A stretch of DNA of 64,000 nt from Pseudomonas triticicola (GTDB lineage Bacteria; Pseudomonadota; Gammaproteobacteria; Pseudomonadales; Pseudomonadaceae). Shown here piece by piece: positions 1 through 12,298 of this stretch. The notes below the pieces were generated by a model. It was not told the origin of the DNA. It did no database searches and was given only the letters and a program-made list of their open reading frames with translations. The first letter of the stretch is position 1, and each line of letters starts with the position of its first letter. The position numbers were made by a program, and so were the translations under genes. The stretch is taken from contig NZ_JAHSTX010000001.1 in the NCBI RefSeq assembly GCF_019145375.1, positions 4,117,501-4,181,500 on the forward strand, written 5' to 3'.

Positions 1-1365
1 CATCGGACATGCTTTCGATATGACGGATCGAGCCACCGACCACTTCCCGCGCCTGCAACGCCTCATCGCGCGCGGTTTGTGAGGCAAGCGCGGCGTTGCC
101 GGCGTTTTGGGCGATCTCCTGCACGGTCAGGCCCATTTCGTGGACGGCGGTGGCTACCATGTCGGTCATTTCCTGCTGCCGGCCCGAACGCTCGGCGGTG
201 TTGTCCACCACCTTCGCCACTTGCCCCACGGCCGTGCGCAGGCGTTCGCTGGTGGTCAGCACCTCGCCGATCATCGCGCGCTGGCTGTCGAGGAAACGAT
301 TGAAGCCGCGCGCCAGGTCGCCCAGCTCATCGGCACGGCTGGAATCTAACCGGTGGGTCAAATCTCCACCACCGCTACCGATGGCCACCAGCGCCGTGTT
401 ACTTGTCGAATCGGTCGTACCAGCCCCTGCGCCAGCCACACCACCAACGCCAGGCAGACCAACGCCACCACCAGACCGATGCCGCCACTCATCCACATCG
501 CTTTCCGTGCTTCGGCGTAGATTTGCGACTGCGGCACTTCGGCCACCAGCGTCCAGCCGAGATCACGCAGCGGCAGGCTGAAGGCGAGGAAGTCTTCACC
601 GTCGCGTTCGAAACTGCTGTTCACCGCATCCTTGTGCCCCATCAGCGCTTGCGCCGCATTGGCACCGATCTGCTCGGTCAAGGTGCGTTTGCCGCTGTAC
701 TGCGCCTCAGGATGGACCTGAATCAGACCGTCGGAACGCACGAGATAGACCTTGCCGCGCTCGCCGAAACTGAAGTTGTGGATCAGCTCCGACAGCTCTT
801 TCATGCTCAGCCCAAGTCCGGCGACACCGACGACTTTGCCGGCCTGCTCGACCTTCAGATCGATGAACAGGGCCAGCTCGCCAGTGGCGCCGTCGTTGTC
901 GATATTGAGGGTGCGCGGCTGACTGCTGTCGAGAAAGGAATAGAACCACGCATCGGCCGGTTTCGCGCGACTGAGGGTGCGGTCCAGGCCTTTTTCGGTG
1001 ATGTAGTGGTTGGATTCGGTGCCGATGATCAGCGCAGTGAAGGCCTTGTGTTCGGCGCGGATCCCTTCCAGATACTGCGCAAAAAGCGCGGTTTTGCTGC
1101 TGTCCTCGCCTGTCGCCAGCCAGTCACGCACCATGCTGTTGCTGGCGATGTCCTTGGCGGCGGTGAGCGGTTGCACGAGGATGCGTTCGATATCGTTGCG
1201 CGTCGCTTCGATACTCGACGGCAGTGCTTGCTCGACCAGATAGCTCTGGGCGAGGCGGTTGACCACCAGGGTATAAATGCCAACCACGATCACGATGCTG
1301 ATCAGCAGGGCCGCGCCCATGCCGAGAATCAACTGCCACTGAATACTGCGTCGCCACCACTGCAT
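1..1365 (-). pseudogene. Methyl-accepting chemotaxis protein, frameshifted and truncated by window edge
   Basis: Inner-membrane chemoreceptor. Reading from the ATG at 1365 (SD-like GGGGGTG upstream), the protein has an N-terminal membrane segment, a periplasmic double-Cache-like sensor of about 250 residues, a second membrane segment and the start of a HAMP domain (VRPIRQV). The frame then breaks near 393-397 and hits a stop at 358. In another frame the same protein clearly resumes (ALVAIGSGGGDLTHRLD, then HAMP and signalling-helix residues) and stays open to base 1, so one base appears to be missing. It could be a true pseudogene, a phase-variable tract or a sequencing error; no long homopolymer is present at the site. 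The ligand cannot be told from sequence. Confidence 0.8.
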
Positions 1366-1464
1366 GGAGCACCCCCAAGGAATAAGTGGCCGAAACACTG
1401 CAACAGCCGTGCCGATTGTATACACCCCAACCGACAATCTATTCCTTGGTTGTGCGCAACCTCA

Positions 1465-1767
1465 TCAGCCCTGACTGATGGTCTTGGCAATCGTCTCGAC
1501 CGTGGCGCTGACTTGCTCTTGATAACGCTCGAGTTCTTCTTTGTGCTGCTTCTTCATTTCGATCTGCTGCGAGCACAGATTCATCGCCGCCAGCACCAGC
1601 AAACGGTCGCCGATCAGCGTCGGGTATTTGCGCTTGGTGTCTTCCAGCGCTGCCTTGAGCATCATCGCCGCGTCCAGCAGGGTCTGTTCTTCCCCGGCCG
1701 GTGCCTTGATCGAATAGTCCTCGCCGAGAATGGAGATGACTTTTACCCCTGCTGTGCCGTGGTTCAT
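1465..1767 (-). CDS. ZapA-family cell division protein (divergent paralogue)
   Basis: Protein of 100 residues with the ZapA layout: an N-terminal beta-rich part containing ILGEDYSI, the GDRLLVLAAMNL helix corresponding to the usual ADRVAVMAALN motif, and a C-terminal coiled coil. ZapA proteins bind and bundle FtsZ at the Z-ring. Its ATG overlaps the stop of the upstream coiled-coil gene by four bases (ATGA), so the two are translationally coupled. The sequence is well diverged from the usual pseudomonad ZapA, which normally sits beside the 6S RNA gene; the 99-base gap downstream here is too short for 6S RNA. It is therefore probably a second copy with an unknown specialised role. Confidence 0.75.
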   Translation of the reverse strand: MNHGTAGVKVISILGEDYSIKAPAGEEQTLLDAAMMLKAALEDTKRKYPTLIGDRLLVLAAMNLCSQQIEMKKQHKEELERYQEQVSATVETIAKTISQG

Positions 1768-1994
1768 GCGCTGACAGGACCGGCATTGACGCGATCAACC
1801 AGCGCCTGAATGCGCGCGGCGGTGGCGCCGTGTTTTTCTTCCTGCTCCATCAGGCTCAGTTGCAGGTTTTCGTTTTCATCCTTGGCCTGGGCCAGTTCCG
1901 TGGACAGGGTCTGGTTGGTCTGCAGCAAGGTCTGGTTCTGTTGCACCAGGTCGCTGACGAGCTGTTCCAATTGGCTGAGGGATGCTTCCAACAT
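1764..1994 (-). CDS. Small coiled-coil protein, TIGR02449-like
   Basis: Protein of 76 residues that is almost entirely heptad-like helix (MLEASLSQLEQLVSDLVQQN, then repeated L/Q/E residues), with no signal peptide or membrane segment. The start at 1994 is preceded by GGAAG at good spacing; an upstream in-frame start at 2048 has no clear ribosome site. In pseudomonads a similar short coiled-coil protein (TIGR02449 family) is encoded directly upstream of zapA, and the same pairing with an ATGA overlap is seen here. The function of the family is not established; a role as cell-division accessory is inferred from the pairing only. Confidence 0.7.
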   Translation of the reverse strand: MLEASLSQLEQLVSDLVQQNQTLLQTNQTLSTELAQAKDENENLQLSLMEQEEKHGATAARIQALVDRVNAGPVSA

Positions 1995-2188
1995 TTTGAT
2001 CTTCCAAGCGTTTTTCAAAGGGCGCGTACGATAAAGAAAAGTCACCACGGATGCCAGGGCTAAACCGGCGCAAGGCCTTGATTTTCCTGGGTGGCGAAGC
2101 TTCTCGCGAGTTTAAAAGACTGTGATTGGTCGATCTGGTTCCTGCACTTCGTCGCTCAAGCCCCTCTGCGACAAATACGCACACCACC

Positions 2189-2215
2189 TCAAGACTTTAG
2201 TCGTATGACCGATAA
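2189..2215 (+). promoter_or_regulatory. Sigma-28 (FliA) promoter for the chemoreceptor gene
   Basis: TCAAGACT at 2189-2196 and ACCGATAA at 2208-2215 are separated by 11 bases, matching the flagellar sigma-28 consensus TAAAGTTT-N11-GCCGATAA in both boxes and spacing. The chemoreceptor ATG lies about 57 bases downstream. FliA control of chemoreceptors is well known in Pseudomonas. Confidence 0.75.
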
Positions 2216-2271
2216 GTCACCCATACAGCAGTCTCAGCCCGCATGGATGCGGCCCTTTTCGGTATCCGCCC

Positions 2272-3897
2272 ATGTCCCTTCGCAATATGAATATCGCCCC
2301 ACGGGCGTTCACCGGCTTCGCCCTGATCGGCGGCCTGATGTTGATCCTCGGCGTGTTTGCGCTGAACCAGATGAGCAAGATCCGCGCGGCCGGCGAAGAC
2401 ATCGCTACCGCCAGCGTGCCGTCGATCAAGGCTCTGGACGAATTCACCCAACTGACCCTGCGCCTGCGCGTGCTGTCCTATCGTTTGCTGATCAATCGCG
2501 AACCCGACGTGCAGCAGAAAACCATCGAACTGTTCGACCTGCGCAACCGCCAGATCAGCGATGCGCAACGCGCCTATGAACCACTGATCTCCAGCCCCGA
2601 GGAACGCGCGGCGTACGATCAGTACGTGCAGTTGCTGGCGCAGTACCGTCAGCTTGAAGAACGCATGAAAACCCTGTCGCGCAACAATCAGGTCGACGAG
2701 TTGCGGCAGATGCTCAACAGCGATTTGCTGAGCAACTCAGAGGCCGTCAACACCGCACTTGCGCGTCTGCTGGAGATCAACACTCAACAAATTGCCGAGA
2801 CTGATCAGGGCGCCAAGGATCAGTACTCGATGTCGTTCGATCTGGTCGTCACTCTGCTGGTGATCGCCAGCGGCCTGACCCTGCTGTTCGCCTGGCTGCT
2901 GACCGTGAGCATTACCAAGCCGATTTCAAAGGCACTCGAGGCGGCGGAAACCATCGCCGAAGGCAACCTGACCCAGCCGATCCATGTCGATGGCGAAGAT
3001 GAAGCCGGGCGCCTGCTGGCGGCGATGGCGAAGATGCAATCGAAGCTGCGCGATACCCTGCAGCGCATCTCCGGTTCGGCCACACAGCTTGCGTCTGCTG
3101 CGGAAGAGCTGAACAGCGTCACCGATGAAAGTGCGCGCGGCCTGACCCAGCAGAACAACGAAATCGAGCAGGCCGCCACTGCGGTCAATGAGATGACCAG
3201 CGCCGTCGAAGAAGTCGCGCGCAACGCGGTCAGCACTTCGGAAGCCTCGAAAAACGCCACCACTTCGGCGGGCGACGGCCGTGATCTGGTGCAGGAAACC
3301 GTCAGCGCCATCGAACGCATGAGCGCCGACGTGCAGAGCACCGCGTCGCTGATCGGCGACCTGGCCAATGAATCCCGCGACATCGGCAAGGTGCTCGACG
3401 TGATTCGTGGGCTGGCCGACCAGACCAACCTGCTGGCCTTGAACGCAGCGATCGAAGCAGCCCGTGCCGGTGAGGCCGGTCGTGGTTTTGCCGTGGTGGC
3501 GGACGAAGTGCGCGCACTGGCCCATCGCACCCAGCAGTCGACCAGCGAAATCGAGCGCATGATCGGCAGCATCCAGAGCGGCACCGAACACGCCGTAGAT
3601 TCGATGCGCAACAGCACCGAACGCGCCGAATCGACCTTGAATATCGCCCGTGGCGCCGGGATGTCGCTGGACACCATCAACAGCGCCATCGTCGAAATCA
3701 ACGAGCGCAACCTGGTCATCGCCAGCGCCGCCGAAGAGCAGGCGCAGGTGGCGCGGGAAGTCGATCGCAATCTGGTCAACATCCGCGATCTGTCGGTGCA
3801 ATCGGCAACCGGCGCCAATCAGACCAGTGCGGCGAGCAATGAGCTGTCGCGCTTGGCACTGGACCTTAACAACATGGTTGGGCGGTTCAGCCTGTAA
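2272..3897 (+). CDS. Methyl-accepting chemotaxis protein
   Basis: Chemoreceptor of 541 residues. An N-terminal membrane segment (about residues 10-30) is followed by a helical periplasmic sensor (four-helix-bundle type, about 32-185), a second membrane segment (about 190-212), a HAMP domain starting at [20 protein letters not shown], and a full cytoplasmic signalling domain with the hairpin tip containing [20 protein letters not shown] and [16 protein letters not shown]. It would signal through CheA/CheW at the cell pole. Transcription probably comes from the FliA promoter upstream. The ribosome site is weak; an alternative ATG lies five codons in. Ligand unknown. Confidence 0.93.
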   Translation: MSLRNMNIAPRAFTGFALIGGLMLILGVFALNQMSKIRAAGEDIATASVPSIKALDEFTQLTLRLRVLSYRLLINREPDVQQKTIELFDLRNRQISDAQRAYEPLISSPEERAAYDQYVQLLAQYRQLEERMKTLSRNNQVDELRQMLNSDLLSNSEAVNTALARLLEINTQQIAETDQGAKDQYSMSFDLVVTLLVIASGLTLLFAWLLTVSITKPISKALEAAETIAEGNLTQPIHVDGEDEAGRLLAAMAKMQSKLRDTLQRISGSATQLASAAEELNSVTDESARGLTQQNNEIEQAATAVNEMTSAVEEVARNAVSTSEASKNATTSAGDGRDLVQETVSAIERMSADVQSTASLIGDLANESRDIGKVLDVIRGLADQTNLLALNAAIEAARAGEAGRGFAVVADEVRALAHRTQQSTSEIERMIGSIQSGTEHAVDSMRNSTERAESTLNIARGAGMSLDTINSAIVEINERNLVIASAAEEQAQVAREVDRNLVNIRDLSVQSATGANQTSAASNELSRLALDLNNMVGRFSL

Positions 3898-3918
3898 CCG
3901 AAAGCAAGATCAAAAGCT

Positions 3919-4077
3919 ACCCCCTCACCCCAGCCCTCTCCCCCAAGGGGGCGAGGGGGAAGGGAGCATCGGGGGCTTTCGAAATGCCCGTTCGACTCGG
4001 TAGTTCAGGGCGCAGCAGCAGGCACATTCACTCCGATCAGTCCCCTCTCCCTCCGGGAGAGGGCTAGGGTGAGGGGC
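3919..4077. repeat. Inverted pair of intergenic C-rich repeats
   Basis: One arm (about 3919-3963) begins CCCCTCACCCCAGCCCTCTC; the other (4041-4077) is its reverse complement with few mismatches (GAGAGGGCTAGGGTGAGGGG). Each arm is itself partly self-complementary. This is a common dispersed intergenic repeat type. It fills most of the 321-base gap between the chemoreceptor and nhaP2, in which I see no gene. Confidence 0.75.
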
Positions 4078-4125
4078 AGCAATGCCGTGTCGAACTCGAA
4101 TTCTGATGCCCCCCTGAAATCCTTT

Positions 4126-4156
4126 TTGACAGCATCACATTTCAACAGGTTAGAAT
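4126..4156 (+). promoter_or_regulatory. Putative sigma-70 promoter of nhaP2
   Basis: TTGACA at 4126-4131 and TAGAAT at 4151-4156 are both close to consensus, but the 19-base spacer is longer than ideal. The TTG start of nhaP2 lies about 60 bases downstream. Confidence 0.4.
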
Positions 4157-4218
4157 CGCTGGCACGCAGACTGCATGGTCAGTTTGTGCCTCGTCTTTAC
4201 GCTTCCGGAGTACTGCCT

Positions 4219-5961
<1,743 letters not shown>

Positions 5962-5995
5962 ACTGCCTCCACTCTCACTTGCTTGACCGGTCTCT

Positions 5996-8900
5996 ATGCC
6001 TACCCTGCGCTCCTTTTTCGCCGCGGCCCTGCTGGGCCTCAGTCTCGTCGTCGGCCCGCTGCATGCTGCCGAACCACCGTCCAGCGACGCCGTGCAGGCC
6101 AGCCTCGACAAGCTGGCCGACAGCAAACTGCCGGACGCCGACAAGAAGACCCTGCAGACCGTCCTGCAGAACACCCTCAATCAACTGAACAACCAGCGTG
6201 ATTACGAGCAGAAGCTGATCGATCTCAAGCGTCAGCTGGCCAACGCGCCGAAGCAGACGATTGAAAACACCCGCGAACTCAGCCGTCTCAAGGCCACCGC
6301 ACCGGTGCCGGTAGCGCAGCGCTTTCCGAAAGAGTCGATCCAGCAACTGGAGCAGATCCTTACCGATCGCTCGACCCAGCAAAGCGATCTGCAAAAAGCT
6401 CTGGCCGAAGCCAACAGCCTGATCATCACTGCACAGACTCGCCCCGAGCGCGCTCAGGCGGAGATTTCCGCCAGCCAGACGCGCATCCAGCAGATCAACA
6501 CCATCCTCAAATCCGGCAAGGACACCGGCAAAACGGTCACCGCCGAACAGCGCGACCAGTTGAACGCCGAACTCGCCGCACTCAATGCACTGATTCCGCT
6601 GCGCCGCCAGGAACTGGCCGGCAACACCCAGTTGCAGGATCTCGGCAATGCCCAGCACGACTTGCTTTCGGAGAAATCCGATCGCCTCGACCGCGAGATC
6701 CAGGAACTGCAAACCCTGATCAACCAGAAACGTCTGGCGCAGTCGCAGGAAACCGTTACCCAGCAATCGATCGAGGCGCAGAAGGCCGGCGGCAGCAGCC
6801 TGCTGGCGAGCGAGAGCGCGACCAATCTCAAGCTTTCCGACTATTTGCTCAAGAGCACCGACCGTCTCAACGAAGTCACGCAGCAGAACCTGCAGACCAA
6901 ACAGCAACTCGACACCCTGACCCAGAGCGATTCGGCGCTGGACGAGCAAATCAACGTGCTCAAGGGCAGCCTGCTGCTGTCGAAAATCCTCTACAAACAG
7001 AAGCAGGCGCTGCCGCACTTGAAGGTCGACCGCGACCTCGCCGACCAGATTGCCGATATTCGCCTGTATCAGTTTGATGTCAGCCAGCAGCGGGAGCTGC
7101 TGAGCAACCCGGCGTCCTATGTCGACAATCTGCTGGCTACCCAGCCGCCAGAGCAGGTCACCCCGCAACTGCGCAAAAGCCTCCTGGATCTGGCCAACAC
7201 CCGCGCTGATCTGCTCGAGCGGCTGAACCGCGAGTTGAGCGCGATGCTCAACGAATCGATCACCCTGCAGCTCAACCAGAAACAATTGCTGAGCACCGCG
7301 CAAAGCCTGCGCGCGACCCTCGACGAACAGATGTTCTGGATCCCCAGCAACAAGCCGCTGGACGTGGAATGGATGCGCGGTGTGCCCGAGCGCCTGGAGC
7401 GGCAGGTCAATACCTTGCCCTGGGCGTCGAGCCTGAGCGAGCTGGCTGACGGCCTGACCCAGCGGCCATTGCTGTTCTTGCCTCTGGCGCTGCTGATTGG
7501 CGCCCTGTTGTGGCGCCGCAAGGCGCTGTACGGACGACTCAACAAGGTTCACCAGGACATCGGCCACTTCAAGCGCGACAGCCAGTGGCACACGCCGCAG
7601 GCGATTCTGATCAACATCCTGCTGGCGATGCCGGTGGCGCTGGGTCTGGCGCTGTGCGGCCTGGCCCTGCAGATCGACGCGCGCGGGCAGAACGCCAACA
7701 TGGGCGCGGCGCTGTTGCAGATGGGCCAGGCCTGGCTGGTGTTCTACACCGCGTACCGGATTCTTGCGCCGGGTGGCGTGGCGGAATTGCACTTCCGCTG
7801 GGAAAAACCGCAGGTCGAGTTCCTTCAGGGCTGGGTGCGTCGATTGGGCCTTGTGGTCATGGCGCTGGTGGCCGTGGTGGCCGTCGCCGAATTGCAACCA
7901 GCGGCGCTGGCCGATGACGTGCTCGGCATGCCGGTGGTGCTGACCTGCTACGCCTTGATGGCGTGGCTGCTCAGTCGCCTGCTGATCAGCAGCCCGACGC
8001 ACCAGAACGCTTCGCTGTTCCGCAAAGCCGTCGGAGTGATGTTCACCCTGCTGCCGATCGCCCTGTTTGTCGCGGTGTGCTTCGGCTACTACTACACCGC
8101 GCTGAAACTCAGCGACCGCTTGATCAATACCCTGTACCTGCTGATGTTCTGGCTGGTGATCGAGGCCACCTTCGTGCGTGGTCTGAGCGTTGCCGCGCGG
8201 CGTCTGGCTTACCAGCGCGCGCTGGCCAAACGGCAGGCGGCAAAAGAGGCCGGCGACGGCGAAGCGGTGATCGAAGAGCCGACGCTGGATATCGAAAAGG
8301 TCAACGAACAGTCCCTGCGCCTGATCCGCCTGGCCCTGCTCGGTGGTTTCATCGCGGCGCTGTACTGGGTCTGGTCGGACCTGATTTCGGTGTTCTCGTA
8401 TCTGGACAACATCACCCTCTACGAATACACCAGCGGCACCGGCGCCAACATGAGCATGGTGCCGATCAGCATCGGCGACATGCTCGGCGCGCTGATCATC
8501 ATCGGCATCACCTTCGCGCTGGCGCGCAACTTGCCCGGTCTGCTCGAAGTGTTCGTGCTGTCCAAGCTCAACCTGGCCCAGGGTAGCGCTTATGCGACAA
8601 CGACGCTGCTGTCCTACGTGATTGCCGGCGTTGGTTTTGTCACCACCCTGTCGACCCTCGGCGTCAGTTGGGACAAGTTGCAATGGCTGGTGGCGGCGCT
8701 GTCGGTAGGCCTCGGTTTCGGTATGCAGGAGATCTTCGCCAACTTCATCTCCGGCATCATGATCCTCTTCGAACGCCCGGTGCGAATCGGCGACACCATC
8801 ACCATCGGCAACCTCTCGGGTACGGTGAGCAAGATCCGCATCCGCGCCACGACCATCACGGATTTTGACCGCAAGGACATCATTGTCCCGAACAAGACGT

Positions 8901-9349
8901 TCATCACCGGGCAACTGATCAACTGGTCGCTGACCGACACCATCACCCGCGTCACGTTGAAACTGGGCGTCGATTACGGCTCGGATCTGGATCTGGTCAA
9001 GGAACTGCTGCTCAAAGCAGCCCGGGAGAACCCGCGTGTGCTCAAAGAACCGGAGCCACACGTGTACTTCCTCAACTTCGGCGAAAGCACCCTCGACCAC
9101 GAACTGCGCATGCATGTACGCGATCTCGGCGACCGCAACCCGGTGCTGGATGAGGTTAACCGCTTCATCAATCGCGAGTTCAAGAAGCAGCACATCAACA
9201 TCTCGTTCCGGCAGATGGAGGTTTATCTGAAGAACCTGCACGGTCAGGAATACAAGATGGTGCCTGTGGAACCCGAGAACAAAACCATCGTGCCGATCGT
9301 CGACGGGCAGAAACCGTTGCCGGAACCGCCACCGAGCAAACTCGACTAA
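5996..9349 (+). CDS. mscK: Mechanosensitive channel MscK/KefA
   Basis: Large channel protein of 1117 residues. A cleavable signal peptide (ending near LHAA, residue 25) is followed by a long glutamine-rich, coiled-coil periplasmic region (about 26-475), a series of membrane helices (about 480-880) and a C-terminal MscS domain (VALSVGLGFGMQEIFANFISG pore-lining region split across residues near 900, then the beta domain with GNLSGTVSKIRIRATTI). It releases solutes under hypo-osmotic membrane tension; MscK homologues may also respond to K+. Length and domain order match the KefA family. It lies directly behind nhaP2, possibly in one transcript. Confidence 0.93.
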   Translation: MPTLRSFFAAALLGLSLVVGPLHAAEPPSSDAVQASLDKLADSKLPDADKKTLQTVLQNTLNQLNNQRDYEQKLIDLKRQLANAPKQTIENTRELSRLKATAPVPVAQRFPKESIQQLEQILTDRSTQQSDLQKALAEANSLIITAQTRPERAQAEISASQTRIQQINTILKSGKDTGKTVTAEQRDQLNAELAALNALIPLRRQELAGNTQLQDLGNAQHDLLSEKSDRLDREIQELQTLINQKRLAQSQETVTQQSIEAQKAGGSSLLASESATNLKLSDYLLKSTDRLNEVTQQNLQTKQQLDTLTQSDSALDEQINVLKGSLLLSKILYKQKQALPHLKVDRDLADQIADIRLYQFDVSQQRELLSNPASYVDNLLATQPPEQVTPQLRKSLLDLANTRADLLERLNRELSAMLNESITLQLNQKQLLSTAQSLRATLDEQMFWIPSNKPLDVEWMRGVPERLERQVNTLPWASSLSELADGLTQRPLLFLPLALLIGALLWRRKALYGRLNKVHQDIGHFKRDSQWHTPQAILINILLAMPVALGLALCGLALQIDARGQNANMGAALLQMGQAWLVFYTAYRILAPGGVAELHFRWEKPQVEFLQGWVRRLGLVVMALVAVVAVAELQPAALADDVLGMPVVLTCYALMAWLLSRLLISSPTHQNASLFRKAVGVMFTLLPIALFVAVCFGYYYTALKLSDRLINTLYLLMFWLVIEATFVRGLSVAARRLAYQRALAKRQAAKEAGDGEAVIEEPTLDIEKVNEQSLRLIRLALLGGFIAALYWVWSDLISVFSYLDNITLYEYTSGTGANMSMVPISIGDMLGALIIIGITFALARNLPGLLEVFVLSKLNLAQGSAYATTTLLSYVIAGVGFVTTLSTLGVSWDKLQWLVAALSVGLGFGMQEIFANFISGIMILFERPVRIGDTITIGNLSGTVSKIRIRATTITDFDRKDIIVPNKTFITGQLINWSLTDTITRVTLKLGVDYGSDLDLVKELLLKAARENPRVLKEPEPHVYFLNFGESTLDHELRMHVRDLGDRNPVLDEVNRFINREFKKQHINISFRQMEVYLKNLHGQEYKMVPVEPENKTIVPIVDGQKPLPEPPPSKLD

Positions 9350-10861
<1,512 letters not shown>

Positions 10862-10866
10862 GCGCT

Positions 10867-11229
10867 TCAGCTTAGCGGGTCGATTGCACTGATTACACGG
10901 TCGACGATGTCAGACATTGTCACGTCATCCAGTCGCTCGATGAATTTGGCCGTGCCGTCTCGTACCCGTTGTTCTATGTCAAAACTGCGAATCTGATTAC
11001 ACACCGCTACACCATTGGTTTCGTGGCCAGTAATGGCGACCGCCAAACCCATATTCCGGCTGAAATTCCCACCGCTAGTAACAGGCACCGTCATGCTCAC
11101 GCCCAATGCGTTGATCTCTCTGGGCGTGATCACCACAAAGCGATGTCTGTTCATCATCTCCCGCCCCGCCACTGGGTTTGGATCAATCCAGTAAACGTCA
11201 CCCCGCTGAGGGGGCTGTCGGCGCACCAT
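10867..11229 (-). CDS. chpB: ChpB/MazF-family endoribonuclease toxin
   Basis: Protein of 120 residues with the PemK/MazF fold signature near its start (RGDVYWIDPNPVAGREM, RHRFVVITPREIN) and the conserved TVPVTSGG strand. MazF-family toxins cut mRNA at short sequences and arrest growth. Its ATG overlaps the TGA of the upstream antitoxin gene by one base (TGATG), giving tight coupling. The gene is convergent with selO and ends only 5 bases from it. Base use is more AT-rich than the neighbours, suggesting acquisition. The name chpB is given by similarity of the partner to ChpS. Confidence 0.85.
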   Translation of the reverse strand: MVRRQPPQRGDVYWIDPNPVAGREMMNRHRFVVITPREINALGVSMTVPVTSGGNFSRNMGLAVAITGHETNGVAVCNQIRSFDIEQRVRDGTAKFIERLDDVTMSDIVDRVISAIDPLS

Positions 11230-11498
11230 CAACCCAGCTCCCGGCCGACAGAATCACCTTCAAGGGTCTCGCTAGTCTGGGCGTTAAGTTTCTGCAATTC
11301 TTCTGCGCCTTCGAGTAGCTCTGACAAACTATAACGCTTACGCGTAGCGGCTACGGCTGGACGAGCAATCAGTTCGCCATCGACCACATTCAGCTCTAGC
11401 TGTGCGCCAACCTCCAGATGCAACAACTTTAAAAGCGTGGGCGGAATCGTAATGACGGCAGCGCCGCCTTGGCGGCGTATCTTGGAAGTTACGGACAT
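11229..11498 (-). CDS. chpS: ChpS/MazE-family antitoxin
   Basis: Protein of 89 residues. The N-terminal AbrB/SpoVT-type DNA-binding swapped hairpin is visible (SVTSKIRRQGGAAVITIPPT, then LEVGAQLELNVVDGELIARP), followed by the RYSLSELLEG segment that matches the toxin-binding region of ChpS (RYSLDELL). ATG 11498 is preceded by GGAG at 7 bases; an open frame upstream to 11576 lacks a ribosome site. It should neutralise the toxin encoded downstream and autoregulate the pair; a palindrome lies 24 bases upstream of the start. Confidence 0.88.
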   Translation of the reverse strand: MSVTSKIRRQGGAAVITIPPTLLKLLHLEVGAQLELNVVDGELIARPAVAATRKRYSLSELLEGAEELQKLNAQTSETLEGDSVGRELG

Positions 11499-11521
11499 TA
11501 TGTCGCTCCGATTTGATGCAT

Positions 11522-11538
11522 AGGAATCATCGATTCCT
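11522..11538 (-). promoter_or_regulatory. Putative autoregulatory operator of the chpSB pair
   Basis: AGGAATCATCGATTCCT is a perfect 7-bp inverted repeat with a 3-base centre, 24 bases before the antitoxin start. AbrB-type antitoxins commonly bind such palindromes in their own promoter. The assignment is by position. Confidence 0.5.
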
Positions 11539-11733
11539 GGACTAGTGCAACAAAAGTAGCACGCAGATAAAGACAAAGCGATCTCCTCACGACAAGCTAA
11601 AACGCCGAATTGGTCTTCAGACTAGCCATCGATCCCGGAACGGTTTTGAGAAAAATGTGAGCAGTTGCGACATTGATAAGTTGGCAGATCGACTCCAAAT
11701 CAGTTCTATAGACTGCCTATCAGAGAACCAATC

Positions 11734-12168
11734 ATGACCACCCCACTCCTCATCCCCTGCCCCTCCTGCAACGGCGTCAACCGCATTCCAGCCGAGCGTC
11801 TCGCCGATCAACCCAAGTGCGGACGTTGCAAATCTGCGGTACTGCTGAGCAAGCCTTTCGAACTCAAGCAAGGCGATTACGCCAGTCAGATCAAGGGCGA
11901 TCTACCGTTACTGGTGGATGTCTGGGCGGACTGGTGCGGGCCGTGCAAGTCGTTTGCGCCGGTGTTCGAACAGGCTGCTGCGCAGCTGGCGGGCAAGTGT
12001 CGGCTGGCCAAGCTCGACAGCGAAGCGAACCAGCAATTGTCGGCGCAGTTGGGGATTCGCTCGATTCCGAGTCTGATTCTGTTTAAAAACGGCAGGGAAG
12101 TGGCGCGGCAGAGCGGTGCGTTGCCATTGCCGCAGTTGATGGCGTGGCTGCGTAGCCAAGGCATCTGA
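11734..12168 (+). CDS. trxC: Thioredoxin 2 (TrxC)
   Basis: Protein of 144 residues. An N-terminal zinc ribbon with C9-x2-C12 and C29-x2-C32 precedes a thioredoxin domain with the redox motif W67-C-G-P-C71 and the cis-proline loop RSIPSLILF. It reduces protein disulfides in the cytoplasm using thioredoxin reductase; TrxC forms are typically linked to oxidative stress. The 235-base gap between this gene and chpS is fairly AT-rich and holds only the chpS operator region; no further gene is seen. trxC converges with the parA-like gene, with a REP pair in between. Confidence 0.95.
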   Translation: MTTPLLIPCPSCNGVNRIPAERLADQPKCGRCKSAVLLSKPFELKQGDYASQIKGDLPLLVDVWADWCGPCKSFAPVFEQAAAQLAGKCRLAKLDSEANQQLSAQLGIRSIPSLILFKNGREVARQSGALPLPQLMAWLRSQGI

Positions 12169-12183
12169 CCCGACACAGACCAC

Positions 12184-12277
12184 CCTGTGGGAGCGAGCCT
12201 GCTCGCGAAGGCGGTCGATCATTCAGCGCCGATGTTGAATGTGCCGGCCTCTTCGCGAGCAGGCTCGCTCCCACAGG
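12184..12277. repeat. REP inverted pair (REPIN), family A
   Basis: Two copies of the CTGTGGGAGCGAGCCTGCTC core in inverted orientation surround a short variable spacer, between the convergent trxC and parA-like genes. The same pair recurs at six other places in this window. Confidence 0.9.
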
Positions 12278-12298
12278 ATTTGTGTGTGAGTCGGGGAA

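Noticed and set aside
1366..1464. 6S RNA gene expected beside zapA
   Set aside because: The gap is only 99 bases and is too short for a 6S RNA of about 180 bases; no matching structure seen.
4069..4218. Upstream extension of nhaP2
   Set aside because: Begins inside a dispersed repeat, is unlike the family N-terminus, and the TTG at 4219 has a proper ribosome site.
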